Source: Catonia carolina (lineage: Eukaryota; Arthropoda; Insecta; Hemiptera; Achilidae). Taken from it: DNA of 64,000 bases. The notes beneath the pieces are model-generated. The model was not told the origin of the DNA. It ran no database searches and was given only the letters and a program-made list of their open reading frames with translations. The position numbers were made by a program, and so were the translations under genes. Shown one piece after another: positions 53,199 through 63,888 of this stretch (the stretch's first letter is position 1; every line of letters begins with the position of its first letter). The stretch spans positions 51,317,722 to 51,381,721 of the forward strand of contig JAQMRL010000005.1 in assembly GCA_035578175.1 (NCBI GenBank). Direction: 5' to 3'.

Positions 53199-54062
53199 AC
53201 TAGCTAAAGTACCCGTTCTTTGAACGGTTTTCTTGGTGCTGTGGACGGTGTGTTGGTGTACTGAGTTCGATCCTTGTCAGGTATGATATTCTTAAGTCAT
53301 TTATTGTTATCTAGTCGTACCTCCTTTCAACGTCAGCATTATTATTAATGAAAAAAAATACTTGGACGTAAAATAAAAGCGAGATCTTGGCATTTTTAAA
53401 TTAAGATATGCAGAGCTTTATTATTTTCATATAAATAGGAACACCACGATGTTTAACTAACGAACTATTAAGAAATCGATTTATTTTTGACAATGTGACC
53501 GAAAATGGGTGTATAGGGTACTGGTGGAAAGGGTAGGTAGGTAACTGACTGAATGAATACTGGTTTTACCGGCGCGTACAGGCCTATATTTATTGTTCTG
53601 TTTATTCTGTATGTTAATATTCTAAAAATATTGATATTTATTTTTTTCTTGATTGGTAATATCTCCGTTATTATGCATGAAAATGAAAAACTTTACATAA
53701 TCAAACTTATTTGTCTTTAAACGTTTCGTAATTTCGATTATATAATATTTTTTGATACATTGATTTTTAACGGAGATATTCGTAGTTTTTTGTTTACCCC
53801 TCCCTCTGAACACCCCATCTCTTTGTGATATTAAACAAATTATAGCCTATTTTCATTTCGATTATATGTCCATAACATAAAAACCGAAATTCATTAAATT
53901 TGGTTCAGTGGTTCTTGCGTGATGCCGTACCATACAAACAGACAAAAATTCAGCTGAACTTATTTTCGGTGTTTACTTGATAGATCTGGCGTAGAAACAA
54001 AATTTGGGGCATTTTGAAAAAATGTACAGACAAAAGCACAAATTTTATTTATATATATTTAA
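53199..54062. mobile_element. Unclassified repeat-like element with terminal hairpin and SINE-B remnant
   Basis: Begins ACTAGCTAAAGTACCCGTTC with the hairpin CCGTTCTTTGAACGG (53213-53227). Further in are TGTCCATAACATAAAAACCG and GGTTCAGTGGTTCTTGCGTG, followed by ACAAACAGACAAAAATTCAG, and it ends in TTATTTATATATATTTAAGG. Comparable text occurs in many insect repeats, but I cannot name the superfamily. A decayed SINE-B (about 53235-53370: B box AGTTCGATCC, tail GGACGTAAAATAAAA) is inside. Confidence 0.4.
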
Positions 54063-54205
54063 GGTAATTTATTTCGGACTTTTATTAAATTTAAACCAAT
54101 TTTTACTTTCTCTTACCCTATACATGAATACACTTACATAAATACACACAACATATATAAATCATGGTAACTTACAGTCATAACGTTGGTGAGGCACATA
54201 GCAGG

Positions 54206-54582
54206 CAGGTAGAGTGTTAAATTAATTGCACTCGATCTGCTAGTTCCAGGGCTGCAAAAAATTGTTCTGTTTCTTATCACATGGTTAGCCAATTATATGA
54301 TTGAACCATTTAAGAACTGAAGAAGTAAAGGTGTAAAATACACACCAGAGTTATCTCTTCTGAGCATAATGAATTTTATTATACAGCCAGACCCTGTGAT
54401 GAACGAAATGTAGTTGTCATTTGCAGGGTGGAAAGTAGATGTTTTTCAGAGGGCCTGACATGGTGATAACCATACTTTTCATCTCATTGAGGACAGCAAT
54501 AGTAACCTCACCTCACTCCTCGTTTTACTAAGTAAAACTTCTGAAGGTGCGTCCAGCTTTTTTTCTGATAACCTAAAAACAT
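54206..54582 (+). mobile_element. RET-1 copy, subfamily b
   Basis: Runs from GCAGGCAGGTAGAGTGTTAA to CTGATAACCTAAAAACATC. The tail stem is damaged (CAGCTTTTTTTCTG). Confidence 0.85.
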
Positions 54583-54589
54583 CGTATGA

Positions 54590-55699
54590 ATATTTATAGG
54601 AAAGGAAAGTATACTGTTTTAATGTCGATTTTTCAAAATCAAATTTTCACCGGAAATAATCCTTTTCAGACTCATTGAACCCAAACATGTTTTTAGCGAT
54701 TGGTTTCTGTGTGTCTGTGTATCTACAAAAATATCTCAAGAACGGAATACCTTATGAAGTTGAAACTTAGAACTTAAATTACGTACCACAAGGGGTTCGA
54801 CAAGAACATTTTCATCAAAATCAATCAACTGGAAGTAGTAGATACTTAATTATTCGTGAAATTTTTCACTTCTTTGCGATTTTTTTCAAAAACGGCTCGT
54901 ACTTAATTTTTTTAAGCTTTATAAAAGTATAAGTACAAGTAAGCGCCTTGTATGCTAAAATTTGTGAGACAGCTTAACTCGCGTGGTAAAAAGTGTTTTT
55001 TTTAAGATAGCGACCTTAATACGTATTTTACAACCAAAAAGTATATAATTAATGTTTTAAATTAAGAAACATACAACTTCAAAAGTGTTAATAATGGTTT
55101 ATTTTTCTAAAACTTTCAGTTTAGCGTCAATCAGTTAGTGATTTTTGGTATTTTTCTCACCAAAATCGGTAAAAAAAATGACAAAGGTCTTAGTGTGAAT
55201 TTTACGATAAAAGTGTATGTAATCAGAGTTATGGGAAATTAAAAAATTATACTCCAATGAACTAAAGACTGCAGATGAGATCTAGCCAATAACAGCCAAG
55301 GTCGAGTGTGAGGTTGCCCCTTTGCTAAGTCACGCTCTGTTCCACCGAACTCCAGCTGACTTTTTGTTAGACTGTCATTCACAGCGGAAGCACAATGTGA
55401 CAATGCAGGATACGATTAACAAAATTCTATTGGTTCTGTGCTGTGATCTAGGTCACTATGATCCGCCTTCATCTGCAGTCTCTAGTTCGTTGGAGTATAC
55501 AACTTTAGTCAATTAGTGATTTTCGTATTTTTAAGTTCTAGAGGTTGATTTTCATTTTCCGTCATTCACACATGATTAAAATTAGGTTTTGTTTTTCATT
55601 TTAAATTGTTTACTAATGATTATTAAATATAGTTTATATTTGTCATTTTTTACATTGCCAAGATAAAGTCATGTGAGTGTTTCACACCAGATTTTTAAC
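54590..55699 (-). mobile_element. HLT-1 copy holding MITE-2
   Basis: Right end truncated (starts TTTATAGGAAAGGAAAGTAT). The TG tract is almost gone. The copy continues to TTAAAAAATTA, is broken by MITE-2 (55250-55497) and resumes CAACTTTAGTCAATTAGTG, to CACACCAGATTTTT. Divergence is higher than in other copies. Confidence 0.8.
55250..55497. mobile_element. MITE-2, 248 bp, TA duplication
   Basis: The ends TACTCCAATGAACTAAAGAC (then TGCAGATGA) and, from the right, TACTCCAACGAACTAGAGAC (then TGCAGATGA) form inverted repeats of about 29 bp. TA at 55248-55249 and 55498-55499. Removing the element and one TA restores HLT-1 sequence (..AAAATTACAACTTT..). No transposase. Probably a Tc1/mariner-type passenger. 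Confidence 0.85.
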
Positions 55700-56951
55700 T
55701 AGTGAAGATTGTGGTGAAAAATATCTTTTATACTACATTAATTTGGGGTATGGTATGAATTTCAATGAAGTTTTTAAGCTGAAGGAACTCCAGTTTATTA
55801 ATATTATAAGTTACTCGTTAGTTTATGCAGGCGTTGAAATAACATGAATTGCTTTCACTTTTGTGCGTTTTCATTGTATAATTAGCCTAAGAGTTGTGCC
55901 TAAAAACCCATTTTAAGCCTATAAAGTGCACAACACTATTACATACATTGCAGTATAAAGGTCTACACGCATGACTACTTATGACAATGTAAACTTGTAC
56001 GAATTTCTTTGGTAATACACTATGTTAAATGAACACAAATAAATAAAAAAATTAATAATTAATAATATACGACACCGCCGATAATCAATGTTTGACATAC
56101 ATTCACCATAACGTAACTTTTCAAGATAAAAAGTCCTATAAACGTCAGGTTAATACATGAAACCTTTTAATATAACGAAAAAATTCAATTTACTTTATGT
56201 TGTCTGGTTAATTTAATCATGCTGATTATAATAATAAAATTATTTAATGACTGTAAGAATTATTTCGTAATGAAATGCAATCACAAAATACACGATTATT
56301 AATAAAATAAACTGGCTCTGTTTTTTTACTCGACTGTTCTTGCAAAAGAGAGTATGGTTTTCGCTCTTATTACAATAACCTATCCTGTAGTCCGGGATTC
56401 TATAATCCGGTACACCTCGGTTCAGATCTAACAAAAAATATTACTACTACTTATTTTGTAGCAAAGCTTACAATTCTCCAGAACTTTTAAATTTATACTA
56501 TATAATTCGGAATGATTTTTTGAAGAAAAAATAGGAATCTCGAAAGCAAAGGGACTTTTTTAAGGGGAGTAGTAGTTCGCCCAATACTAAACCATGTTAA
56601 TGAAAATGCACTTTTCTCAAACCACTAATGATATTTTACTTCAGTTTTCTTTAATATGAAATTTACTCTACGTTTTAACAAATGCATTTTATGTTTTATG
56701 CATAATTTTAATAGTTTCGAATTTTTTTAAATTGTTTTTTTCACCGATAAAAATTATTTTTCATCTTTTATAATAGGTACTTTATTTTTACATTTGGATA
56801 TGTTAAAAGTTAAATCTTACTGTAAGGGAACACTAAAAATTTCACACTGATATCTAAAGTAGGATCTGAGAAAACTGCAATATCAGAAAAGGTAATTTTC
56901 GTTAATTCCACTTTAAAGGTAAGAATAACTAAAAAGTGGCACTAACTTGTA
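55700..56951. other. Unassigned sequence with a Tigger-like end trace
   Basis: Mostly AT-rich with no gene. At 56388-56425 the minus strand reads TACCGGATTATAGAATCCCG, resembling the end motifs of the POGO elements, without a partner. Confidence 0.4.
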
Positions 56952-57663
56952 CATAGTCTAAGTCGAACGCCTGTAACTCGAATTGAATTTCAGTCCCCTT
57001 TAAACCTTCCCACACATTTACCACGTAAAAAGTCATCTATAACTCGAATACCGCCATTTCTCTAAGTCGAATTAATTATTTCGTTTCTTTTGACAAAATT
57101 TGTATATAGTTCTCAAAAAATAGCGGTTTCGGTGTTTTGAAAATTGAAGGTACAGTGCTGCTTCTTTCATTATAAGAAGTTATGTTCGACCTTAAAAGGG
57201 AACAGACCTTCAAAGTCTATAGCCCTAACAGGCGTAAACGAAAACAATGAATTTCTTTGAATCGACGAATCTTTGGTCGACCACAGAACAATAGAACCGT
57301 AGTCTGTCGGTACAATGTACCGTATTCAGCATGTACTGCGTAATTTTGGAATACCGAATGCAATATTTGTACAGTACTTAACATTGCAGCTAATAGCTAA
57401 GCTAAATGTAACTTACAGTACTGTATTACGAAATTGCGCATGTGCAGTAGGTCTACATATTCCACATCTTGTAAGGTACTGTATTAGACTATGTGCAAAA
57501 CTCTGTTGTTTTTTTTACTTTCTCTTGCCTATATGAATATATAGGAAGGGAAGTATTGTTTTCATGTCGATTTTTCGAAATCGAGTTTTCACCGGATCTA
57601 TACGTTTTCAGACCCCCTGAACCCAAAAAACATGTTTTTAGCGATTGGTCTGTGTGTGTGTGT

Positions 57664-57748
<85 letters not shown>

Positions 57749-58672
57749 TGTGTGTGTGTGTGTGTGTGTAAGTGTGTGTGTGTGTGTGTGAACAGAATAT
57801 CTCAAGAATGGAACATCGTACGAACTTGAAACTTGAAACTTAAGCTACATACTACTACCGGACCCGACACGAACATTTTCATCAAAATCGGTCAACCGGA
57901 AGTAGTAGTTTATTCGTATAATTTTTCACTTTTTTGTGATTTTCTCAAAAACTGGTCCTACGATTTTTTTAAAAATCGCATCATTTACTCAGTTTTTTAT
58001 TCTCTACAAGATAGGGTAGGTGTCATGTTTGCTGAAATTCTGGGTGAGGCTGTTTTTACATAAAAACAAAGTTTTTTTAAGATTACGGCTTTAATATGCA
58101 ATTTAGCGAAAAAAATTATATAATAAAAGTTGTAGAGAATTTAAAAACCTACAACTTTTATTTCAAACATTTTTTTGTATAACGCTTAGTTTAGCAGTAA
58201 TTAGCAATTTTCTGTTTTTTTCTCACGAAAACGTGAGAAAAATCGATTTTTTTAAGATTTCGGCCTTAGTATGCATTTTATAATAAAAGTGTACATAAAT
58301 AAATTTATAGAAAATTAAAAGATCTGCAATTTTTATTTAGAACATTTTTCTCTACAGAGCCTAGTTTAGCGTGAAAGAGTGATTTTCTGTATTTTTAAGC
58401 CAAACTGAGGTTGATTTTCATTTTGCGTCTTTCACTCATGATTAAAATTAGGTTATGTTTATTGAGGTTAGTTTTTTGTTTATTTCTAATGTTTTGTTAC
58501 TAATATTAGGTTTATTATTAATTATTTGCATTGGCAAGAGAAAGTTGTGTGAGTGTTTCACACCAGATTTTTTTTAAACAATTGCTTTGTTTTTATTTTA
58601 TATAACTCGAAATTTTTGTAACTCGAATTGTTTTCGCCATCCTTTGGGATTCGAGTTATAGAAGTTCGACTG
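56952..58672. mobile_element. POGO-4, Tigger/pogo-like element holding HLT-1
   Basis: TA at 56950-56951 and 58673-58674. The left end carries AGTCTAAGTCGAACGCCTGT and AACTCGAATTG; the right end read inward is CAGTCGAACTTCTATAACTC plus GAATCCCAAAGG. Further CTATAACTCGAAT and GTAACTCGAATT motifs repeat inside both ends. It has no transposase. Without the nested HLT-1 it is about 650 bp. Confidence 0.7.
57512..58575 (-). mobile_element. HLT-1 copy, full length with long TG tract
   Basis: The most complete minus-strand copy. TTTTTTTACTTTCTCTTGCC and hairpin CCTATATGAATATATAGG form the right end; (TG)n with GGTG interruptions lies at 57650-57790; both 165-bp units and the AAAGTTGTAG/CTACAACTTT hairpin follow; the left end is CAAGAGAAAGTTGTG, then TTTCACACCAGATTTTTTT. 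The valine/cysteine repeat frames here are microsatellite artefacts. Confidence 0.85.
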
Positions 58673-58916
58673 TACTTATATTTACCTGATGAATTCTGCA
58701 GAATAAGTAATAATAAAAGTTATATCCATCCGATTGTTATTTTAAACGTACCACCATTTCAAAGAGAAATTTCAAATAATCAATCTAAAAAAAACACAAA
58801 ATCGAAGTTAATTTGGTTTTTGATGAATTACTCCCCTTAAGTACGTTAGAATATAGCCTACCAAACCTACATCAATAACTAAGTTATAATACATACAGTA
58901 GGCTAATGTAAAGAAT
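58673..58916. other. Unassigned sequence
   Basis: Short AT-rich spacer between POGO-4 and the LINE pair. Confidence 0.4.
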
Positions 58917-59561
58917 CATTTTTTTTCTCTTTAATTTTTTATTTACAACTGTAAAATGTTATAACAAGCAAATGTGATGATTATCGTGATTATGTAAATG
59001 ACATGATAGGCATGAGAGGGGTAGGGCCCCCATTGGTGCCTCCCTAAGAATGAAATGTGTATATCAAATTAGCATGTCTCTACTCCAGCGTCTTTTAAGG
59101 CGTCTAGGAGGATTGTCAGGTAAATGGACGGAGGAAAGTGAACGCACCAGGGGGTTCTCGTGATCGTGTGACTTGTCGTGAAAGCGTTTGTATAGGTATT
59201 CAATGGAATTTTGTACAAGTGGTGTTTTCAAATCTGTATGTAAGGTTTTGTTGCTAACGTAAAGAGGTGCTTTTGCTATAAGGCGTAATGTTTTTGACTG
59301 GAATGCTTGAATTCGTAGCAAGTTGGAGGGTTTGGTTGAACCGTAAATTTGGGATCCGTAGGTCCAAATAGGTTTCAAAAGAGAACAATATATGCGTAAT
59401 TTTTGTGCCATTGGTAATTTTGATCGTTTGTGAAGTAGGGAATATAGAAGTTTAAGTCGGGAATTCAGTAATAAACGTTTCCGTTTGATATGTGTGCTCC
59501 AAGTTAGTCGTTTATAAAAAGTCAGACCGAGAAACTTGACCGTATCTGTTTTTGTGAGAAT
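58917..59561 (-). pseudogene. 5'-truncated Jockey-like LINE, minus copy
   Basis: The 166-codon frame (59564-59064) gives KTDTVKFLGLTFYKRLTWST, KPIWTYGSQIYGSTKPSNLL, FQSKTLRLIAKAPLYVSNKT, then LHTDLKTPLV and a basic RRLKRRWSRDMLI end. This is the intact C-terminus of a Jockey-type reverse transcriptase without its catalytic loop. The 3' UTR and A-rich tail lie at 58917-59060. A probable duplication, GAATCATTT, occurs at the tail (about 58911) and at the 5' break (about 59553). No in-frame stops, so the insertion is fairly young. Confidence 0.85.
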
Positions 59562-59725
59562 CATTTAAATTTTTTTTAAATATAGTAGTTTTTAATTTTA
59601 ATAAGGCTACTAGTTTTTAATTTTAATTCGTTTACTGTTTTCTAACTTCCATGTAATTGTAATGTCTGATCTTTCAATGTTTACTTTTTCATTGTTTTAA
59701 ATAATTTTTCGTTTAAATCTACTGT

Positions 59726-60205
59726 AAAATTACGCATATATTGTTCTCTTTTGAAACCTATTTGGACCTACGGATCCCAAATTTACGGTTCAACCAAACC
59801 CTCTAATTTGCAACGAATTCAAGCATTCCAGTCAAAAACATTACGCCTTATAGCAAATGCACCTCTTTACGTTAGCAACAAAACCTTACATACAGATTTG
59901 AAAACACCACTTGTACAAAATTCCATTGAATACCTATACAAACGCTTTCACAAGTCACACGAACACGAGAACCCCCTGGTGCGTTCACTTTCCTCCGTCC
60001 ATTTACCTGATAATCCCCCTAGACGCCTTAAAAGACGCTGGAGTAGAGACCTGCTAATTTGATATACAAATTTCATTCTTGGGGAGGCACCAATGGGGGC
60101 CCTACCCCTCTCATGCCTATCATGTCATTTACATTATTATCATAATCATCACATTTGCTTGTTGTAACGTTTTACAGTTGTAAATAAAGAATAGAAGAGA
60201 AAAAA
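59726..60205 (+). pseudogene. 5'-truncated Jockey-like LINE, plus copy
   Basis: Same LINE as the preceding entry, truncated further in: the frame begins at 59751 with KPIWTYGSQIYGSTKPSNLQ and runs to the natural stop at 60060-60062. A single codon difference (KSHEHEN versus DKSHDHEN) and few others separate the two. An 11-bp duplication AAATCTACTGT lies at 59715-59725 and 60206-60216. The tail is GAATAGAAGAGAAAAAAA. It points away from the minus copy, giving an inverted pair. Confidence 0.9.
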
Positions 60206-60564
60206 AAATCTACTGTGTTCTAAATAGGCTACTATAATAAATAATTATTTCAGTGTTTTTCGTAATTAGTTGTGAATGCTAAAATCGTTTGTGGTCTACC
60301 AGGTATTTACAATCTCCAAATATAATAAGAATGCGCATAGAATTGTAAATACAGTACAGTCAACTTCGCGCATTCAGTATTCGCAGCTTTCATAATCGCG
60401 GTACCATTTATCGTTACCAATTTCGGTTATCGTGGTGAGATAAAATGTAATATTCGCGGTTTGTTCCGCATGACAAGACTTTGGAAAACGATGATAAAAT
60501 ACATGACAAAGATGATTATGCAAGTAAAATGTTCTGTACATCAGTCCTGAATAATGTACTTTTA

Positions 60565-61463
60565 CCAGGTGTGGCTATTAAATAACGAGACTGACGTTGT
60601 AAACATTTTATTTTTATTTAAACATAATCACTTATTGCCACCTTCAATATGTCTCCTTCTCTATCCCTACAACGCTCCATGCGAATTTTTCATAGTTGGA
60701 AACAGTGCTGGAAGTCATCTTCTGTCAGCTCCATCAGGACACGTGCCGCTCAAAAATGTTTGAAATGAAGCTCGCAAAAACGTTTGTACTGACATTTTGT
60801 ACGCGATTGAAAATGACCCAAATTCTTTGGAAACGATAATAACATGTGATCATAGGTGGTTTTCTTACTTATGACCTGAAAACGAAGCGCCAATCGATGC
60901 ACTCGAAGAGCCGAACTTCACCGAAAGTCAAAAAAGCTCGAACGAGCAAGTCAAAATTTAAAGCAATGATGATTGTTTTTTTTATATCCATGGGATTATG
61001 TACCTTCACTGGGTTCCTGAAGGTCAACAATTAAGCAATATTACTACCTTGAGGTACTTTCTATACTACGTCAAAGAGTAAGGAAGAAACGCCCCGAAAT
61101 GCGGAAGGACAAATCATAGGTTCTCCACCAAGACAATGCGCCAGCTCATTCCGCGTTATCTGTCAAGAGGTTCCTAGCCAAGTACAGCATCTCAGTGTTA
61201 GAACATCTACCTTATCCACCAGATCTTGCACCATGTGACTTCTACCTGTTCCGTAAGGTGAAATCTGCATTAAAAGGGACAAGATTTGAGTCTGTGGAAG
61301 CTGTAAAAGAGAAAGCACTTTTCCAGCACTGTTTCCAACAATGGAAAATTCGCATGGAGCGTTGTAGGGATAGAGAAGGAGTGTATATTGAAGGTGACAA
61401 TAAGTGATTTTCTATAAAATTAAATTTTCTACAACGTCAGTCTCGTTATTTAATAGCCACACG
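60565..61463 (+). mobile_element. MAR-1 copy 2, same rearranged structure as 13058-13994
   Basis: TA at 60563-60564 and 61464-61465. The left arm, about 60565-60752, is the inverse of the 3' end, and the junction (CACGTGCCGCTCAAAAATGT) is the same as in copy 1, so the rearranged form was itself mobile. The right arm is shortened by a small deletion near 61318. Confidence 0.85.
60755..61407 (+). pseudogene. MAR-1 transposase remnant, copy 2
   Basis: Readable in several frames: ENDPNSLETIITCD (first D; the poly-T shift of copy 1 is absent here), LTYDLKTKRQSMHSKSRTSP, HQDNAPAHS (second D), PPDLAPCDFYLFRKVKSALK (third D) and the C-terminus CRDREGVYIEGDNK. DETW is altered to DHRW and several shifts and a deletion (near 61318) are present. 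It is inactive. Confidence 0.8.
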
Positions 61464-61604
61464 TATTACGTGGATTAATACAGTTGTATACTTACGAAAC
61501 ATCGAGTTGCTGGTTTTAAAACTGGTAAGTTATGCATGTTTATATAAAACATATATTAATATTTACAACATAAATTGAGTAGGCCTATGTACAGTATCTT
61601 TGTA

Positions 61605-62001
61605 TACCCAAAACGGGCAGGTGGAGTGTTAAATTAATTGCACTCGATCTGTTGGTTACAGGGCTACAAAAAATAGTTCCGTTTCTTAACACATAGTCAG
61701 CCAATTATATGACTGAACTATTTAAGAACGGAAAATATAGAGGTGTAAAAGACAGTAGTCAGAGTTATCTCGTCTGAGAGTAATGAATTTTACTATACAG
61801 CCAGACCTTGTGGTGAAAAAATGAAGGTGTCATTTGTAGGGTGGAAATGGGTGCTTTTCGGAGGGCCTGGCATGCTAATAAGCATACTCTTTCAACTCAG
61901 TGAGCAAGGCAATAGTAAACCACCTCACTCCTCGTTTTTTACTTGGTAAAAGCTCTAGAGGTTCAAACCTTTTTTTTCAGCTGTTGTTGACTTAAACAAC
62001 A
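61605..62001 (+). mobile_element. RET-1 copy, subfamily b, with 14-bp duplication
   Basis: ACAGTATCTTTGTA (61591-61604) and ACAGTACCTTTGTA (62002-62015) flank it, differing at one base. The 5' end is ACGGGCAGGTGGAGTGTTAA; the 3' tail stem is degraded but ends CTTAAACAACA. It lies inside POGO-5. Confidence 0.9.
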
Positions 62002-62159
62002 ACAGTACCTTTGTAGGTAGGCCTAGTACCTCGAAATTCAGTTTTCGTATTCGCGGTTTTTGTATGTATTCCGTATTCGTGGCAAATTTTCAAAACCTAA
62101 CCCCCGCGAATAATGAGAGTTTACTGTATTTTGTATTTGATTGACTGCTCGTGTTCTTA

Positions 62160-62245
62160 AATTGCCTAAATCCGTATTCCGGAAAAATCTGTAATCCGGA
62201 AAGTCCCGAAAGTACCGGATAAAAGACAAGTTGCTCTACTATGTT
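62160..62245. mobile_element. Tigger/pogo-like end fragment
   Basis: Read from the right: TAGTAGAGCAACTTGTC, then TTTTATCCGGTACTTTCGGG and TTTCCGGATTACAG, TTCCGGAATACGG. The layout of repeated TCCGGA motifs is as in the other POGO ends. Its partner end is not found. Confidence 0.5.
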
Positions 62246-62280
62246 AAAAATTTCCCTATATATATTTTTACCTTTATTAT

Positions 62281-62673
62281 CTCCCCATAACATAAAGGTG
62301 GAGTGCCAAATTTTTACCACTCAATCTGTTAGTTGCAGGGCTAAAAAAATATTTCTGTTTCTGATCACATGGTCAGCTAATTAAATGACAGAATCATTTA
62401 AGAACAGAAGAGGCAGAAGTGTAAAAGACACTAATCAGAGTTTTCTGTTCTGAAAGTAATGAATTTCATTATACAGCCAGATCATGTGGTGAATGAAGTG
62501 AAGGTGTCACTTGCAGAGTGAAAAATATGGGCTTTTCAGTTGGCCCGGCATGCTGATAAGCGTACTTTTCCACTCAGTGAAGAAGGAAAATGTAAACAAC
62601 CTCACGCCTCATTTCACTTAATAAAACCTCTACAGGTCAAACCTGCCTTTTGGCTGATGACCCAAACAACAAC
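62281..62673 (+). mobile_element. RET-1 copy, subfamily a, with 10-bp duplication
   Basis: ACCTTTATTA at 62271-62280 and 62674-62683. Full length, 3' end TGACCCAAACAACAAC. The short frame has one TGA (after the SLAE residues) but is otherwise open to the end. Confidence 0.9.
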
Positions 62674-62683
62674 ACCTTTATTA

Positions 62684-63888
62684 GTATCCATAACTACTGT
62701 CAAATTAATTCCTTTTCCTCAAAAACCTTGATAATTTCTACTTTTTATGAGCAATACCTAAACCATTTATCTTCTTAAAAATATGGAAACTTAAGAGAAC
62801 TAGATAGAAAAAAACTGTTTGAGACAAAAAATTCGATAAATAAACATCAACTGTAAGTAGGATTTTTATATTTAAAACCCTACCATTCCTTTATGATGAC
62901 CTGTATAAAAACAATAATTTTTAGCTACAGAAACTATTTTTATGCCGATTGGTAGATAACGGAACGCGTAATTCAGGGGGTAGAAACTTTATATTTGATG
63001 GAGCGAACCTTTTAAAATAAATCCGATTAATTAATACCCTACCAGTAGGAAAGAGGGTTAAATAATTATATTATAAAAAGATATTAACATTTATTTTAAA
63101 ATATTTTGATCATAAAAAATTAAAGTGGATCGGTATTATAAATATTATAACATGACAAACAAGAATTTCATCCGAATTCACCCGGTGGTCAGAAAGAATT
63201 TAATAGTAATACAATAAAAAAACTTGTCAACATCCCTAAAAATTCACACTCCGTCACTTCAGTGAATCAATTAAGATAGATGGGATATTAGTGTTACTTT
63301 TATTATTTACTACTACTAATGCTACTAATAACGTACAATGTAGGCATATATATGATTCTTATTTACATAATATGCATCTTCCCGTTCGAATTGAGGACAG
63401 AACGAGGCGCCGTTTGTTGTGTTCAAAGTTAATATCTAAATAACACTGTCAACTTAATGCTTATGCTTCGATGAATTTGTACAGGGATTATATCCCACGT
63501 GTTTAGACGCTTCTTAATCAACCCTAATATATATTTTTTTCTTTATTATTTTTATTTAATTTGATATAAACCTTTATTATCAAAATGATCTTTTAAGTCG
63601 GTTATATCTAAAGATTATAATATATTTGTGATATTTAATATAATTAGTTTGTCACCGTTAAATTATATAATCTGATTTTAAGATTTTAACCTGCAAAGGC
63701 TTTAAATTTAAATATTATAAAGTTTATTCTGGGTTCTTTTAAGGATCTGGTTGTTAATAAATGAAGATATCAGGAGAAAACAGGCTCAGACACATTTACT
63801 TAACTATTCAGGAAATGGTTTCCAAGATTTATAGCCTAGTTTTCCCTTTGAATTTGATAGTATTGAATTTAATTTAAAGAAGGTACAA
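62684..63888. other. Unassigned AT-rich sequence
   Basis: 1.2 kb with no recognised gene or repeat. Confidence 0.45.

Larger units (their letters stand above)
60357..62126. mobile_element. POGO-5, Tigger/pogo-like element holding MAR-1 and RET-1
   Basis: TA at 60355-60356 and 62127-62128. The left end CAGTCAACTTCGCGCATTCA with ATTCGCAGC and ATTCGCGG repeats mirrors the right end, which read inward is CAGTAAACTCTCATTATTCG with ATACGGAAT and ACCGCGAATAC repeats. Without its two insertions it is about 480 bp and has no transposase. Confidence 0.7.

Noticed and set aside
57493..57829. Cysteine/valine-repeat proteins
   Set aside because: They are translations of the TG microsatellite in HLT-1 and have no codon structure.
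58917..60216. Single twin-primed LINE insertion
   Set aside because: Both halves contain the same 3' end and tail and each has its own target duplication, so they are two insertions.
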